A stretch of DNA of 58,446 nt, taken from positions 1 to 58,446 of the forward strand of contig CAJTZX010000022.1 of NCBI GenBank assembly GCA_910584345.1, read 5' to 3'. The stretch is from an uncultured Eubacterium sp. (lineage in GTDB: Bacteria > Bacillota > Clostridia > Lachnospirales > Lachnospiraceae). The stretch's first letter is position 1, and the number at the start of each line of letters is the position of its first letter. The notes beneath the pieces are model-generated. The model ran no database searches, was not told where the DNA came from, and worked only from the letters and a program-made list of their open reading frames with translations. The translations under genes and the position numbers were made by a program. This document shows, in pieces, positions 35,079 through 43,886 of the stretch.

Positions 35079-35729
35079 ATGGCGGCAACGGATACGCTTT
35101 ATTTAAAAATAGATCAAAATGTGGTCGTGAACGCTTATCAGGTGCATTTGCAGGATATCGCATCGATGGAATGTACAAATGAAGCGGTTCTGCGTCAGCT
35201 CAAGCAAAAGAAAATCTATACCTTTCAGGAAAAAGATACGGCGAAGCAGAAAAAAACACGTATTCAAGTATTTTCGGTATTAAATATTATAAAGCAGATA
35301 CATGAGGACTATCCGGATCTGGAAGTGCAAAATGTTGGAGAATCCGACTTCATATTGGAATGCAAGGCTGGAATTGTAGAAAATAAAGCGCTGGAAATTG
35401 TAAAGGCGGTGGTGCTTTGTATTGTGATCTTTTTTGGCGCCGCATTTACCATTATGACGTTTAACAATGACGTAGGCGTTGCAGAAGTGTTTACGCAGCT
35501 GTATCAGCAGGTAATCGGTAAAGAATCCAACGGCGTAACAGAAATCGAGATCTTTTATGCAATAGGAATGCCAATCGGAATAACTGTTTTCTATAACCAT
35601 ATTGGCAAGAAAAAAGTAACACACGATCCGACGCCGATTCAGGTTGAGATGCGTAAATACGAACAGGATGTAGATACTACATTCATTGAAAATGCCAGCA
35701 GAGAAGGGAAGAGTATCGATGTGGATTAA
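35079..35729 (+). CDS. spoVAA: Stage V sporulation protein AA
   Basis: 216 residues with a soluble N-terminal domain (about 1-115) and two membrane helices near 121-142 and 166-182, the SpoVAA layout. SpoVA proteins form a channel in the inner spore membrane that takes up dipicolinate during sporulation and releases it on germination. The real start is 35079, after GGAAGGAG; the longer upstream frame is spurious. It overlaps spoVAB by 11 bases. No spoVAC-AF genes follow here, so they must lie elsewhere or be absent. Confidence 0.82.
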   Translation: MAATDTLYLKIDQNVVVNAYQVHLQDIASMECTNEAVLRQLKQKKIYTFQEKDTAKQKKTRIQVFSVLNIIKQIHEDYPDLEVQNVGESDFILECKAGIVENKALEIVKAVVLCIVIFFGAAFTIMTFNNDVGVAEVFTQLYQQVIGKESNGVTEIEIFYAIGMPIGITVFYNHIGKKKVTHDPTPIQVEMRKYEQDVDTTFIENASREGKSIDVD

Positions 35730-36150
35730 TCATGTATTTTTGGGATTTTTGGGACTTGCTTTTGGTCTGTCGGTAGCCTCCGGAAGTTTTGCGATTGCTG
35801 TAAAATTGGGGATTATCCCGGAAATGGCAAGCAAATCAGGGACAGCAAAACGTATTATGACTTATGAAAATGCTACGATACTGGGTGGAATCGCAGGAAA
35901 TATCTTATCTGTATTTTCACAAATCCGGTTTCCGGCAGGGCATATTTTTTTAGCGTTATTTGGTTTGAGCGCGGGTATCTTTGTAGGCTGTATGGCAGTC
36001 GCATTAGCGGAAATTATTAATGCTTATCCGATTGTGTACCGAAGAATGAAGCTGAAAATCGGTCTGGAATGGATGGTTGCTACAATTGCAATCGGGAAAA
36101 TGTGTGGATGCCTGTTTTACTTTTTTCAAGGGTATGATGCTACAGCTTGA
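35719..36150 (+). CDS. spoVAB: Stage V sporulation protein AB
   Basis: 143-residue integral membrane protein with about four helices and the SpoVAB stretch LGFLGLAFGLSVASGSFAIA and GIIPEMA. It partners SpoVAA in dipicolinate transport. The ATG at 35719 lies inside the end of spoVAA, so translation is coupled. Length matches the family (about 140). Confidence 0.82.
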   Translation: MWINHVFLGFLGLAFGLSVASGSFAIAVKLGIIPEMASKSGTAKRIMTYENATILGGIAGNILSVFSQIRFPAGHIFLALFGLSAGIFVGCMAVALAEIINAYPIVYRRMKLKIGLEWMVATIAIGKMCGCLFYFFQGYDATA

Positions 36151-36198
36151 GCAGTCATTGACTTGCTGCTGCAAACACAACTTCACAGTTCGAGAGTG

Positions 36199-36225
36199 CA
36201 TGTCAAACAAAGGATGTTTGACATG
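36199..36225. repeat. 11-bp perfect inverted repeat before the MNT/HEPN operon
   Basis: CATGTCAAACA (36199-36209) and TGTTTGACATG (36215-36225) with a 5-base loop, centred about 47 bases before the first gene of the operon. No T run follows, so an operator is as likely as a terminator for spoVAB. Confidence 0.65.
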
Positions 36226-36258
36226 TTACGCTTTTTGTGCATGTATGGAGGAGCGTAT

Positions 36259-36567
36259 ATGGAGCCGATATTGGCAAAGCAGAGTGTGGATATCAAATGT
36301 AAAATCCAGGCTTCTATTATGATGGGAAATTATGAATTTTATTACGCAGCAGGTAGGTTTTGCGCTCTGACAGGCCAAAACCCGGAATTATCATTGCAGC
36401 CAAAAGAGCTGTATGCTTTGCTGCAGCCGCTGCTTGATACTTATGAGACAAAAAATAAGCAGGAGGCATATCTGGTGAAATTGTTAAAAGAGTATAAGGT
36501 ATTGGAAGAATATCACGAACAGATGGCTCAGCTGTTGCAGATGGGACTGAACGGCTATGAATCTTGA
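36259..36567 (+). CDS. Uncharacterised helical protein, first gene of an MNT/HEPN operon
   Basis: 102 residues, all-helical by composition, no membrane segment. It follows GGAGGAG at 5 bases, which selects 36259 over earlier ATGs in frame. It overlaps the nucleotidyltransferase gene by 11 bases. I do not recognise its family; it starts MEPILAKQSVDIKCK and is rich in Tyr, Leu and Gln. By position it may be a partner or regulator of the toxin-antitoxin pair downstream. Confidence 0.6.
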   Translation: MEPILAKQSVDIKCKIQASIMMGNYEFYYAAGRFCALTGQNPELSLQPKELYALLQPLLDTYETKNKQEAYLVKLLKEYKVLEEYHEQMAQLLQMGLNGYES

Positions 36568-36856
36568 ACCATTGATCGTACATAAATTGCGTATACTGGC
36601 AAAACAGCATAACATAGAAAAAATGATTTTGTTTGGTTCACGAGCCAGAGGTGACAACCACAACCGCAGCGATATTGATCTTGCAGTCTGGGGGATTCAT
36701 GACGCCGTAAGCTATCTGGACTTTCAGGAAGCTGTGGAAGAGCAAATACCGACGCTGCTTCGATTTGATCTTGTAGATATGGATGGATTCAGCGTATCGG
36801 ATGCTTTGAGAGAAGAGATCAATAAGGACGGTGTGATGATTTATGAAAAAATTTGA
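36557..36856 (+). CDS. MNT-type nucleotidyltransferase (antitoxin-like)
   Basis: 99-residue minimal nucleotidyltransferase with the catalytic signature GSRARGDNHNRSDIDLAVW (GSx10DxD) and a third carboxylate in FDLVDMD. Such MntA proteins act as antitoxins that AMPylate a partner HEPN ribonuclease. It overlaps both neighbours (11 and 14 bases), so all three genes are translated as a coupled unit. Confidence 0.85.
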   Translation: MNLEPLIVHKLRILAKQHNIEKMILFGSRARGDNHNRSDIDLAVWGIHDAVSYLDFQEAVEEQIPTLLRFDLVDMDGFSVSDALREEINKDGVMIYEKI

Positions 36857-37412
36857 ACAGATGAAGCGGCAGTATGCATCACTGATGGGATATTTGGATG
36901 AAACAGATTTGTCAGATAAAAACATATCTGCTACAACAGCGGATTTTGACAGGCTGTTTGAGCTTTCCTGGAAGACGTTAAAGGCTTATCTGTATGAAAA
37001 TCTCGCGATTTATGAAGCAAAAACAGGGTCTCCCAGAGAAATACTAAAGCTGGCTGCAGCACAGGAATTGTTGACGGATGATTTTCTATGGTTTCAAATG
37101 TTAAAAGACAGAAATGATGATTCGCATATTTACCGTAAAGCGGATGCAGTCATTTATATCAGCAAGATTGTTTCTGTTTATTTGCCTGAAATTAACCGGT
37201 TAATGGTACGTTTAAAAGAGCTGATACCTGAAGAAGACTTTGAAGATGTACAGATACCGGATGATTTGCTTGCTTATGCGTTCAGACAGCAGCAGCCGTT
37301 GTATCAGCTGATGGAAGATATCAGGCAAAAGTATCAGTGCCAGACAGATGCACAAGTCTATGAAAGCTGGAAAAGATATAAAAAAGAGTATTTAAATCTT
37401 GACAATTTTTAA
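36843..37412 (+). CDS. HEPN-domain protein (HI0074 family), partner of MNT
   Basis: 189 residues. The N-terminal 125 form a HEPN/nucleotidyltransferase-substrate-binding domain of the HI0074 family with RNDDSHIYR, matching the RX4-6H ribonuclease motif of HEPN toxins, followed by the Tyr usually modified. A further 65-residue C-terminal helical extension (from EDFEDVQIPDD) is not part of the minimal domain. The pair forms a probable type VII-like toxin-antitoxin or a phage-defence module. The valS promoter lies within its last codons. Confidence 0.82.
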   Translation: MKKFEQMKRQYASLMGYLDETDLSDKNISATTADFDRLFELSWKTLKAYLYENLAIYEAKTGSPREILKLAAAQELLTDDFLWFQMLKDRNDDSHIYRKADAVIYISKIVSVYLPEINRLMVRLKELIPEEDFEDVQIPDDLLAYAFRQQQPLYQLMEDIRQKYQCQTDAQVYESWKRYKKEYLNLDNF

Positions 37413-37427
37413 AAAGCTATATATGAT
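37399..37427 (+). promoter_or_regulatory. Promoter of the T-box/valS transcript
   Basis: Consensus TTGACA (37399-37404), 17 bases, TATGAT (37422-37427). The -35 box lies inside the last codons of the HEPN gene. Confidence 0.8.
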
Positions 37428-37433
37428 AATAAA

Positions 37434-37747
37434 AGATTTCATACGTAACAGATCAGTTTGTCTGAAGTGTTATTTTTATACAGAGACAGGTGATGAGAAA
37501 GAGGAGTACATCATGACGCTCAGCAGAGAGGGCTGCCCGTTGGCTGAAAAGCAGCTTTGAATACGCATGGTGGAAGGTAGCTTTTGAACCGGATGGCTGA
37601 ATATCTACGCAACAAAGAATCGTAATAAGTAAGCCGTCCCGTCCCATCCACGTTATCGGATGCAAGAGAACAGGCTCAGGCTTGTTGAAGAAAAGGTGGT
37701 ACCGCGCTCATTCGCCCTTTATAGTGTAAGCTATAAAGGGCTTTTTT
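37434..37747 (+). promoter_or_regulatory. T-box riboswitch controlling valS
   Basis: tRNA-sensing leader that allows read-through when uncharged valine tRNA accumulates. The T-box sequence AGGTGGTACCGCG is at 37694-37706. The terminator stem GCCCTTTATAG/CTATAAAGGGC with its T run is at 37714-37747. Stem I lies in about 37480-37600; a GTA triplet at 37577-37579 is a candidate valine specifier, which I infer and have not folded. A hairpin of the dispersed repeat family sits at the very 5' end. Confidence 0.93.
37446..37472 (+). repeat. Intergenic hairpin repeat, copy 3
   Basis: TAACAGATCAG...CTGAAGTGTTA followed by T5. It matches the pgcA terminator (TAACAGTTCAGCTTGTCCGG...) base for base at most positions and may terminate transcripts from the HEPN operon. 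Confidence 0.55.
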
Positions 37748-37834
37748 GATGAAATCGAAGGAGCAGCTTGTTTAGATAGGAAAGCACACAGGAAACTGTA
37801 ATTTGGAGATCACAGACAGAAAGGAAGTTTGTTT

Positions 37835-40489
37835 ATGGCGAAAGAATTGGCAAAAACATACAATCCGGCCGGATTGGAAGAGCGTCTTTACAAAAAATGG
37901 GAAGAGAGGGGCTATTTTCACGCAGAAGTTGACCGCAGTAAAAAACCGTTTACTATCGTGATGCCCCCGCCAAACGTTACCGGGCAGCTGCATATGGGCC
38001 ATGCGCTCGATAATACGATGCAGGATATTCTGATCCGTTATAAAAAGATGCAAGGCTATCATACACTTTGGCAGCCCGGAACAGACCATGCAGCGATCGC
38101 TACCGAAGTCCGCGTGATTCAGTCCTTAAAAGAACAGGGGATTGATAAAAATGATCTTGGCAGAGAGGGATTTTTAGAAAAAGCATGGGAATGGAAGGAA
38201 GAATACGGCGGACGTATTATTAAGCAGTTAAAAAAGATCGGTTCTGCCGCTGACTGGGACAGAGAACGGTTTACAATGGATGAAGGCTGTTCGAAAGCAG
38301 TGGAAGAAGTATTTGTACGATTATATAAAAAGGGCTATATTTACAAAGGAAACCGTATTATTAACTGGTGTCCGGTATGTAAGACATCTATTTCGGATGC
38401 GGAAGTGGAACATGTAGATCAAAAAGGCCATTTTTGGCATATCAAATATCCGGTAGCAGGAGAAGAAGGCAGATTTGTTGAGATTGCAACGACACGTCCG
38501 GAAACTATGTTTGGTGATACAGCGGTAGCAGTCAATCCAAACGATGAGCGGTATCAGGATATCATTGGCAAGACGCTCATTCTTCCGGTTGTGAACAGAG
38601 AAATTCCTGTGATTGCAGATGAATACGTAGATATGGAATTTGGAACCGGATGTGTGAAGATTACTCCTGCGCATGATCCGAATGACTTTGAAGTAGGCAG
38701 ACGTCATCAGTTAGAGCTTGTCAATGTCATGAATGACGATGCGACGATGAATGAAAATGCAGGCAAATATGCAGGCATGGATCGTTATGCGTGCAGGGAA
38801 GCGCTCGTAAAAGATCTGGATGATGCCGGCTTGCTGGCAGGTGTGAAAGATCACGAACATGCGGTAGGAACACATGACCGCTGTAAGACGACGGTAGAGC
38901 CTATGGCAAAGCAGCAGTGGTTTGTGGCGATGGAAGAGATGGCAAAGCCTGCAATGGAAGCTGTCCGTAACGGTGATTTAAAGTTCGTGCCGGAACGTTT
39001 TGATAAAATTTATATGCATTGGCTGGAAGGCATTCGTGATTGGTGCATTTCCAGACAGTTATGGTGGGGACACCGGATTCCGGCATATTATTGTCCGCAG
39101 TGCAACGAAATGGTAGTCGCAAAGACGCAGGATGCGCCTCATATCTGTCCAAAATGCGGACACAAAGGGATGGAACAGGATCCGGATACGCTGGATACGT
39201 GGTTTTCATCTGCATTATGGCCGTTTTCGACGCTGGGCTGGCCAGATCAGACCGAAGAGATGGATTATTTTTATCCTACGGATGTACTTGTAACAGGCTA
39301 TGATATTATTTTCTTCTGGGTCATCCGTATGGTATTTTCTGGCTATGAACAGACTGGAAAATCTCCGTTCCACACCGTATTGATTCATGGTCTGATACGG
39401 GATTCTAAGGGGCGCAAGATGAGCAAGTCGTTAGGAAACGGGATTGATCCTTTGGAGGTCATTGATAAATATGGCGCGGATGCGCTGCGGTTGACGCTTA
39501 TCACCGGAAATGCACCTGGAAATGATATGCGTTTTTACTGGGAACGTGTGGAAGCTTCCAGAAACTTTGCAAATAAAGTATGGAACGCGTCACGCTTTAT
39601 TATGATGAATTTGGAAGGACGGGAAATTACGGAGCCGTCAAAAGACGACTTTGAGCCTGCAGATAAATGGATCATTTCTAAATTAAATACACTGGCAAAA
39701 GATATGACGGAAAATATGGATAAGTTCGAACTGGGTATCGCTGTCTCGAAAGTGTATGATTTTATTTGGGATGAATTTTGCGACTGGTATATTGAAATTG
39801 CAAAGCTGCGTACTTACCGTTATGATGAAATGCCGCAGTCTGCAAATGCCGCGTTATGGACACTGCGTATGGTATTGACAGAAGCGTTGAAACTGCTGCA
39901 TCCGTTTATGCCGTTTATTACGGAAGAGATTTTTTGCACTCTGCATCCGCAGGAAGAATCTATTATGCTGGCAGAATGGCCGAAATATAATAAGGAACAT
40001 CATTTTGAGGCAGAAGAGATTCAGTTAGCACATGTGAAAGATATTGTAAGGGCAGTTCGTACGATACGCAAAGATATGGATGTGCCAAACAGCAGAAAAT
40101 CCAAGCTGTATATTGTATCCGAAGATGCCGGAATACGAGAAATATTTGAACAGGCAAAAGAAGCGTACCAGAGTCTTACGTATGCAAATGAAATCTGCAT
40201 ACAGGAAGACAGAACGGGCATTGGAGAGGACGCTGTCTCAGCAGTGATACCGGGAGCAGCGGTTTATCTTCCATTAGAAGAGCTGGTGGATAAAGCAAAA
40301 GAGCTGGAACGTCTGAAAAAAGATAAGGCAAAGCTGGAAAAAGAATTGGCTCGCTCACATGGCATGTTAAATAATGAGAAATTTTTAAGCAAAGCGCCGC
40401 AGGCAAAAATCGACGAGGAGAAGAAAAAGCTGGCGGAATATGAAAAAATGATGGCTGAAGTGGAAAAACGTTTGGCTCAGATGCAGTAA
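37835..40489 (+). CDS. valS: Valyl-tRNA synthetase
   Basis: Class I synthetase (884 residues) charging tRNA-Val. HIGH motif is PPPNVTGQLHMGHALDN; KMSKS motif is GRKMSKSLGNG. The editing domain includes TTRPETMFGDTAVAVNP, and the C-terminal coiled-coil arm (ELERLKKDKAKLEKEL) that grips the tRNA is complete. An in-frame TTG at 37829 is less likely than the ATG at 37835. It is regulated by the upstream T-box. Confidence 0.98.
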   Translation: MAKELAKTYNPAGLEERLYKKWEERGYFHAEVDRSKKPFTIVMPPPNVTGQLHMGHALDNTMQDILIRYKKMQGYHTLWQPGTDHAAIATEVRVIQSLKEQGIDKNDLGREGFLEKAWEWKEEYGGRIIKQLKKIGSAADWDRERFTMDEGCSKAVEEVFVRLYKKGYIYKGNRIINWCPVCKTSISDAEVEHVDQKGHFWHIKYPVAGEEGRFVEIATTRPETMFGDTAVAVNPNDERYQDIIGKTLILPVVNREIPVIADEYVDMEFGTGCVKITPAHDPNDFEVGRRHQLELVNVMNDDATMNENAGKYAGMDRYACREALVKDLDDAGLLAGVKDHEHAVGTHDRCKTTVEPMAKQQWFVAMEEMAKPAMEAVRNGDLKFVPERFDKIYMHWLEGIRDWCISRQLWWGHRIPAYYCPQCNEMVVAKTQDAPHICPKCGHKGMEQDPDTLDTWFSSALWPFSTLGWPDQTEEMDYFYPTDVLVTGYDIIFFWVIRMVFSGYEQTGKSPFHTVLIHGLIRDSKGRKMSKSLGNGIDPLEVIDKYGADALRLTLITGNAPGNDMRFYWERVEASRNFANKVWNASRFIMMNLEGREITEPSKDDFEPADKWIISKLNTLAKDMTENMDKFELGIAVSKVYDFIWDEFCDWYIEIAKLRTYRYDEMPQSANAALWTLRMVLTEALKLLHPFMPFITEEIFCTLHPQEESIMLAEWPKYNKEHHFEAEEIQLAHVKDIVRAVRTIRKDMDVPNSRKSKLYIVSEDAGIREIFEQAKEAYQSLTYANEICIQEDRTGIGEDAVSAVIPGAAVYLPLEELVDKAKELERLKKDKAKLEKELARSHGMLNNEKFLSKAPQAKIDEEKKKLAEYEKMMAEVEKRLAQMQ

Positions 40490-40637
40490 ATGACCAAAAT
40501 AAATAATAAAAAATGCAATTCATTCTTTATTTTCGCAGAATATTTGTTGAAGTTTGTCTCAATTAATGGTAAAATTAATAGAAATATACCATGTATAGCA
40601 TATGGTTGATGAATTAAGAGTGAAGGGTGGTAAGGTC

Positions 40638-42032
40638 ATGCAGACACTACAGCTTGATAGAACAGCAATCAGTTATAGTCCGGATGGTATGACGGCGTAT
40701 TTGCGTCTGCCGGAACCAGCGGCTGGGGTCAAGTATAGTTTGGAGGATGTTGAGTCAGCGTTGTTAGCCGGAGGAGTCAAACAAGGGATAGACCAGAAGG
40801 CAATTCTCAATATGATCCGAAGCAGAATTTATGACCGATCTGTTGCAGTAGCGACGGGTAAGGCTCCACAGGATGGAAAAGACGGGTATTTTGAATATAT
40901 GTTTCAAAGCCAGCTGGACGGAAAGCCAAAGATTAATGAGGACGGTACGGTCAGCTATGCGATCAAGCTATTTGAAATGGTGACAGAAGGACAGGTGATC
41001 GCAAAATATCATCCGGCTGTTCAAGGAGTCGATGGATATACGGTAAAAGATGCACCAATCCGTGCAAAACCCGGCAGGGAGCTTCCTCCGCTGCGCGGGA
41101 GAGGATTTGCGTGCAAAGATGACGGGGTCACTTATATAGCTTCTATCACAGGTAAGATAGATAAGATCAATGATAAGATCAATATTTTGCCGGTTTTTGA
41201 AGTATCCGGTGATGTGGATTCCAATACAGGCAATATTGAATTTCGTGGAGACGTCATTATTCACGGCAGTGTCGATGATATAGAAATACGGGCCACAGGA
41301 ACGGTGACAGTAGATGGTGTCGTTCAGGGAGCTAGTATTTTTGCTAATAAAGACATTGTTGTAGCCGGTGGTGTGCTTGGGAATGGAAAGAGTGTCGTTG
41401 ATGCAAAGGGAAAAGTCTCAGCAAAGTTTTTTGAGTTTGCCACAGTCCGCAGCAAAGGGGATATTACGGCAGACATTTTGCTCAACAGCAATGTCTATTG
41501 TGAGGGCAGTGCGTTTGTAATGAGTAAAAAGGGATGTATTGTAGGCGGCAGTGTTCACGCAGTCAGCGGAATTGAGGCGAATAGCATCGGCAACAATGCT
41601 GAAATACGGACGCATGTTTTAGTCGGCAACGGTGGTGAAGTCCGTATGAAGATGGAGGAGCTAAGAAACAGTATTAAAGCAGCAGAGGCGAACATTAACA
41701 AGGCAGAGATGATTCTGCACAAATTTCAAGAATATGAAGAAAAAACAGGACAGTCGTGCAAAGATGATCCAAGACGTGTGCAGTTGGTTCGAATCCGTGT
41801 GCGCGATTTGGCACGCAAGGCAGCGGATGAGGAAGATTTAAAGAAACTGCAGCTGATGGTAGAGAGTGCAAAGGGTGCGAATATTAAAGTACGCAAAAGG
41901 GTATTTCCGGGCGTATTTGTATCGATTGACAGCTGTGATACTTCTTGTAAGGATACGTTTGACGACATTATATTTATTAAACAGCAGGAAAAAGTAATCA
42001 TGCGCAGGCTTTCGGATTGGGGAGATGCGTAA
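40638..42032 (+). CDS. FapA/DUF342 beta-helix protein
   Basis: 464 residues. N-terminal domain (about 1-150) and a right-handed beta-helix of repeated short strands (GDVDSNTGNIEFRGDVIIHGSV, then VDGVVQGASIFANKDIVVAGGV), then a C-terminal helical region (MKMEELRNSIKAAEANINKAEM). This is the DUF342 family, called FapA (flagellar assembly protein A) in some annotations, of uncertain role in the cell envelope or flagella. AAGGGTGG supports the ATG at 40638; an ATG at 40602 would add 12 residues. It ends at a strong terminator. Confidence 0.85.
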   Translation: MQTLQLDRTAISYSPDGMTAYLRLPEPAAGVKYSLEDVESALLAGGVKQGIDQKAILNMIRSRIYDRSVAVATGKAPQDGKDGYFEYMFQSQLDGKPKINEDGTVSYAIKLFEMVTEGQVIAKYHPAVQGVDGYTVKDAPIRAKPGRELPPLRGRGFACKDDGVTYIASITGKIDKINDKINILPVFEVSGDVDSNTGNIEFRGDVIIHGSVDDIEIRATGTVTVDGVVQGASIFANKDIVVAGGVLGNGKSVVDAKGKVSAKFFEFATVRSKGDITADILLNSNVYCEGSAFVMSKKGCIVGGSVHAVSGIEANSIGNNAEIRTHVLVGNGGEVRMKMEELRNSIKAAEANINKAEMILHKFQEYEEKTGQSCKDDPRRVQLVRIRVRDLARKAADEEDLKKLQLMVESAKGANIKVRKRVFPGVFVSIDSCDTSCKDTFDDIIFIKQQEKVIMRRLSDWGDA

Positions 42033-42052
42033 AAACGATGGCTTAACATAAC

Positions 42053-42106
42053 AGAATCAGTGCTTTTACTTATAGGATAAACAAAGTAAGGGGCTGATTC
42101 TTTTTT
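42053..42106 (+). terminator. Intrinsic terminator after the DUF342 gene
   Basis: AGAATCAG (42053-42060) with TTTTACTT pairs with AAGTAA and CTGATTCT (to 42101), then a run of T. Confidence 0.8.
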
Positions 42107-42154
42107 GTTTATAAAAATTTTCGAAAAAGGAAGAAAAAACAAGACAACCGTTTC

Positions 42155-42182
42155 TTTACAAAGTGGAAAGATGTGCTATAAT
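42155..42182 (+). promoter_or_regulatory. Promoter of the small gene/TPR operon
   Basis: TTTACA (42155-42160), 16 bases, TATAAT (42177-42182), 36 bases before the start of the small gene. Confidence 0.65.
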
Positions 42183-42218
42183 GAATTCGTTTAAGAATAA
42201 TAGACGGAGGGATTACAG

Positions 42219-42362
42219 ATGATAGATTTTGAAGAGGAATTAAAGAAATTTCAACCAAGTCTTGAAGTAGAAGAGGCGGAGGAAGCCATATACAGCCACA
42301 ACCTGACGGATATGACCGACATTTTGCAGGAGATGATTAAAGAAGCAAGACGCAACCGATAA
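42219..42362 (+). CDS. Small acidic helical protein, 47 residues
   Basis: A GGAGGG ribosome site at 42206-42211 and a strong promoter precede this ORF. It starts MIDFEEELKKF and ends IKEARRNR; an acidic amphipathic helix in the middle ends in a basic tail. No membrane segment. The TPR gene follows by 17 bases on the same transcript. Not recognised; it may be a partner of the TPR protein. Confidence 0.7.
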   Translation: MIDFEEELKKFQPSLEVEEAEEAIYSHNLTDMTDILQEMIKEARRNR

Positions 42363-42379
42363 TCCAGGAAGGAGCCAAG

Positions 42380-43774
42380 ATGCAGTGTTTTAAATGTGGA
42401 GCACAGCTGGGGGCAGAGCAGACCTGTCCAAACTGTGGGATGAATGTAAAAATGTATAAGAAGCTGATAGCAATTTCTAATTATTTATACAATGTCGGAT
42501 TAGAGCGGGCAAAGGTACGAGATTTATCAGGTGCAGTCGATTCGTTAAAGGCAAGTTTGCAGTATTATAAAGGAAATATTCAGGCTAGAAATTTGCTGGG
42601 GCTTATTTATTATGAGACGGGAGAGACCGTATCTGCACTTAGCGAGTGGGTGATAAGTAAAAATCAGGTCAGCAAGGATAATATCGCAGATACTTATCTG
42701 CATGAGGTACAGAGCAATACCGCTTTGCTGAATACGGTGAATCAGACAATCAAAAAATACAATCAGGCGCTTATTTACTGCCAGCAGGGAAGTGAAGATT
42801 TGGCAGTGATTCAACTAAAGAAAATATTGTCAATTAATCCAAAGCTAGTCAAAGCACATCAGCTGCTTGCGCTTTTATATATCCAGGACAGGAAGTATGA
42901 CCTTGCCAGAAAATCTCTGCGGGCAGCAGAGAAGATTGACCGCGGCAATACGACGACCATGGGATATTTGGCGGAAATCGACGGACATACGGGAAACGGT
43001 GCGGAAAAGAGCAAAAAACCGAAGAAAAAGGAAAGCAGAGTGGAATATAATACCGGCAACGATACGATTATTCAACCTACAAATCTGCGGGATAATTCCG
43101 GCTGGATGATGATTTTAAATATTTTGGTCGGCCTTGTAATCGGTGTAACAGCTACTTATTTTCTAATCGTACCTAGTATACGCCAAACGCTGCAAAAAGA
43201 TGCCAATACTGCTGTTTCAGATGCAAACGATACGATAGCGGCTAAAAATCAGGCCATTCAGGAATTAGAAGCGCAGGTGACAAAGCTGATGAAAAATGTA
43301 GAAAATGCCGAAGAAGAAAAGGACGCATCTGCTTCACAAATTATCAGCTACCAAAAGCTGTTGTCAGCTTATCAGTCCTATCAGCAGGGAGGATTGGAAG
43401 AAGCAAAAACGGCTCTGGCGCAGGTAGATCAAAAACTGTTGGATACAGGAGCAAAGCAGGTGTATGAATCTATTCAGACAGAGATAGATTCCCAATATTT
43501 AGAGACTGCTTATAACGACGGATATGCTGCTTATATGGCAAGGAATTATCAGCAGTCGGCAGACTTGTTGCAAAAGGTTGTAGATGTGGACGATACGTAT
43601 CACAGTGGAGACGCTATTTATTATTTGGCGCAGTCTTACCGCTGTATCGAAGAGTATCAAAAGGCTGCGGATCTGTATCAGAAAGTAATTGATGAATATC
43701 CTACATCATATAAGGCAAATAATGCGAGGTATAAATATTTGCCGGAAGTGCAGCAGAAGCTGGAAGCTCAATAA
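42380..43774 (+). CDS. Zinc-ribbon, TPR and coiled-coil membrane protein
   Basis: 464 residues. N-terminal zinc ribbon CFKCG...CPNCG (Cys3, 6, 16, 19 region), several TPR units on the cytosolic side (about 30-200), one membrane helix (about 242-264), an external coiled coil (about 272-320) and C-terminal TPR units (about 330-460; DLYQKVIDEYPTSYKANNARYKYL). It probably scaffolds a protein complex at the membrane, joining cytosolic and external faces. Role unknown. It is followed by a terminator. Confidence 0.8.
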   Translation: MQCFKCGAQLGAEQTCPNCGMNVKMYKKLIAISNYLYNVGLERAKVRDLSGAVDSLKASLQYYKGNIQARNLLGLIYYETGETVSALSEWVISKNQVSKDNIADTYLHEVQSNTALLNTVNQTIKKYNQALIYCQQGSEDLAVIQLKKILSINPKLVKAHQLLALLYIQDRKYDLARKSLRAAEKIDRGNTTTMGYLAEIDGHTGNGAEKSKKPKKKESRVEYNTGNDTIIQPTNLRDNSGWMMILNILVGLVIGVTATYFLIVPSIRQTLQKDANTAVSDANDTIAAKNQAIQELEAQVTKLMKNVENAEEEKDASASQIISYQKLLSAYQSYQQGGLEEAKTALAQVDQKLLDTGAKQVYESIQTEIDSQYLETAYNDGYAAYMARNYQQSADLLQKVVDVDDTYHSGDAIYYLAQSYRCIEEYQKAADLYQKVIDEYPTSYKANNARYKYLPEVQQKLEAQ

Positions 43775-43825
43775 AAGGAAATTCAATAAGAGGAAACTTA
43801 TATTTTTGCATATGGATTTTACAGA

Positions 43826-43859
43826 AGATGTTGATAGTTAGGCGATCAGCATCTTTTTT
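43826..43859 (+). terminator. Terminator before the sigma-F operon
   Basis: AGATGTTGAT (43826-43835) pairs with ATCAGCATCT (43845-43854, one G-U), followed by six T. It ends the TPR transcript only 28 bases before spoIIAA, so the sporulation promoter must overlap it; I could not identify a clear sigma-H site. Confidence 0.75.
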
Positions 43860-43886
43860 AATACTAAAAAACAGGAGGATGTTACT

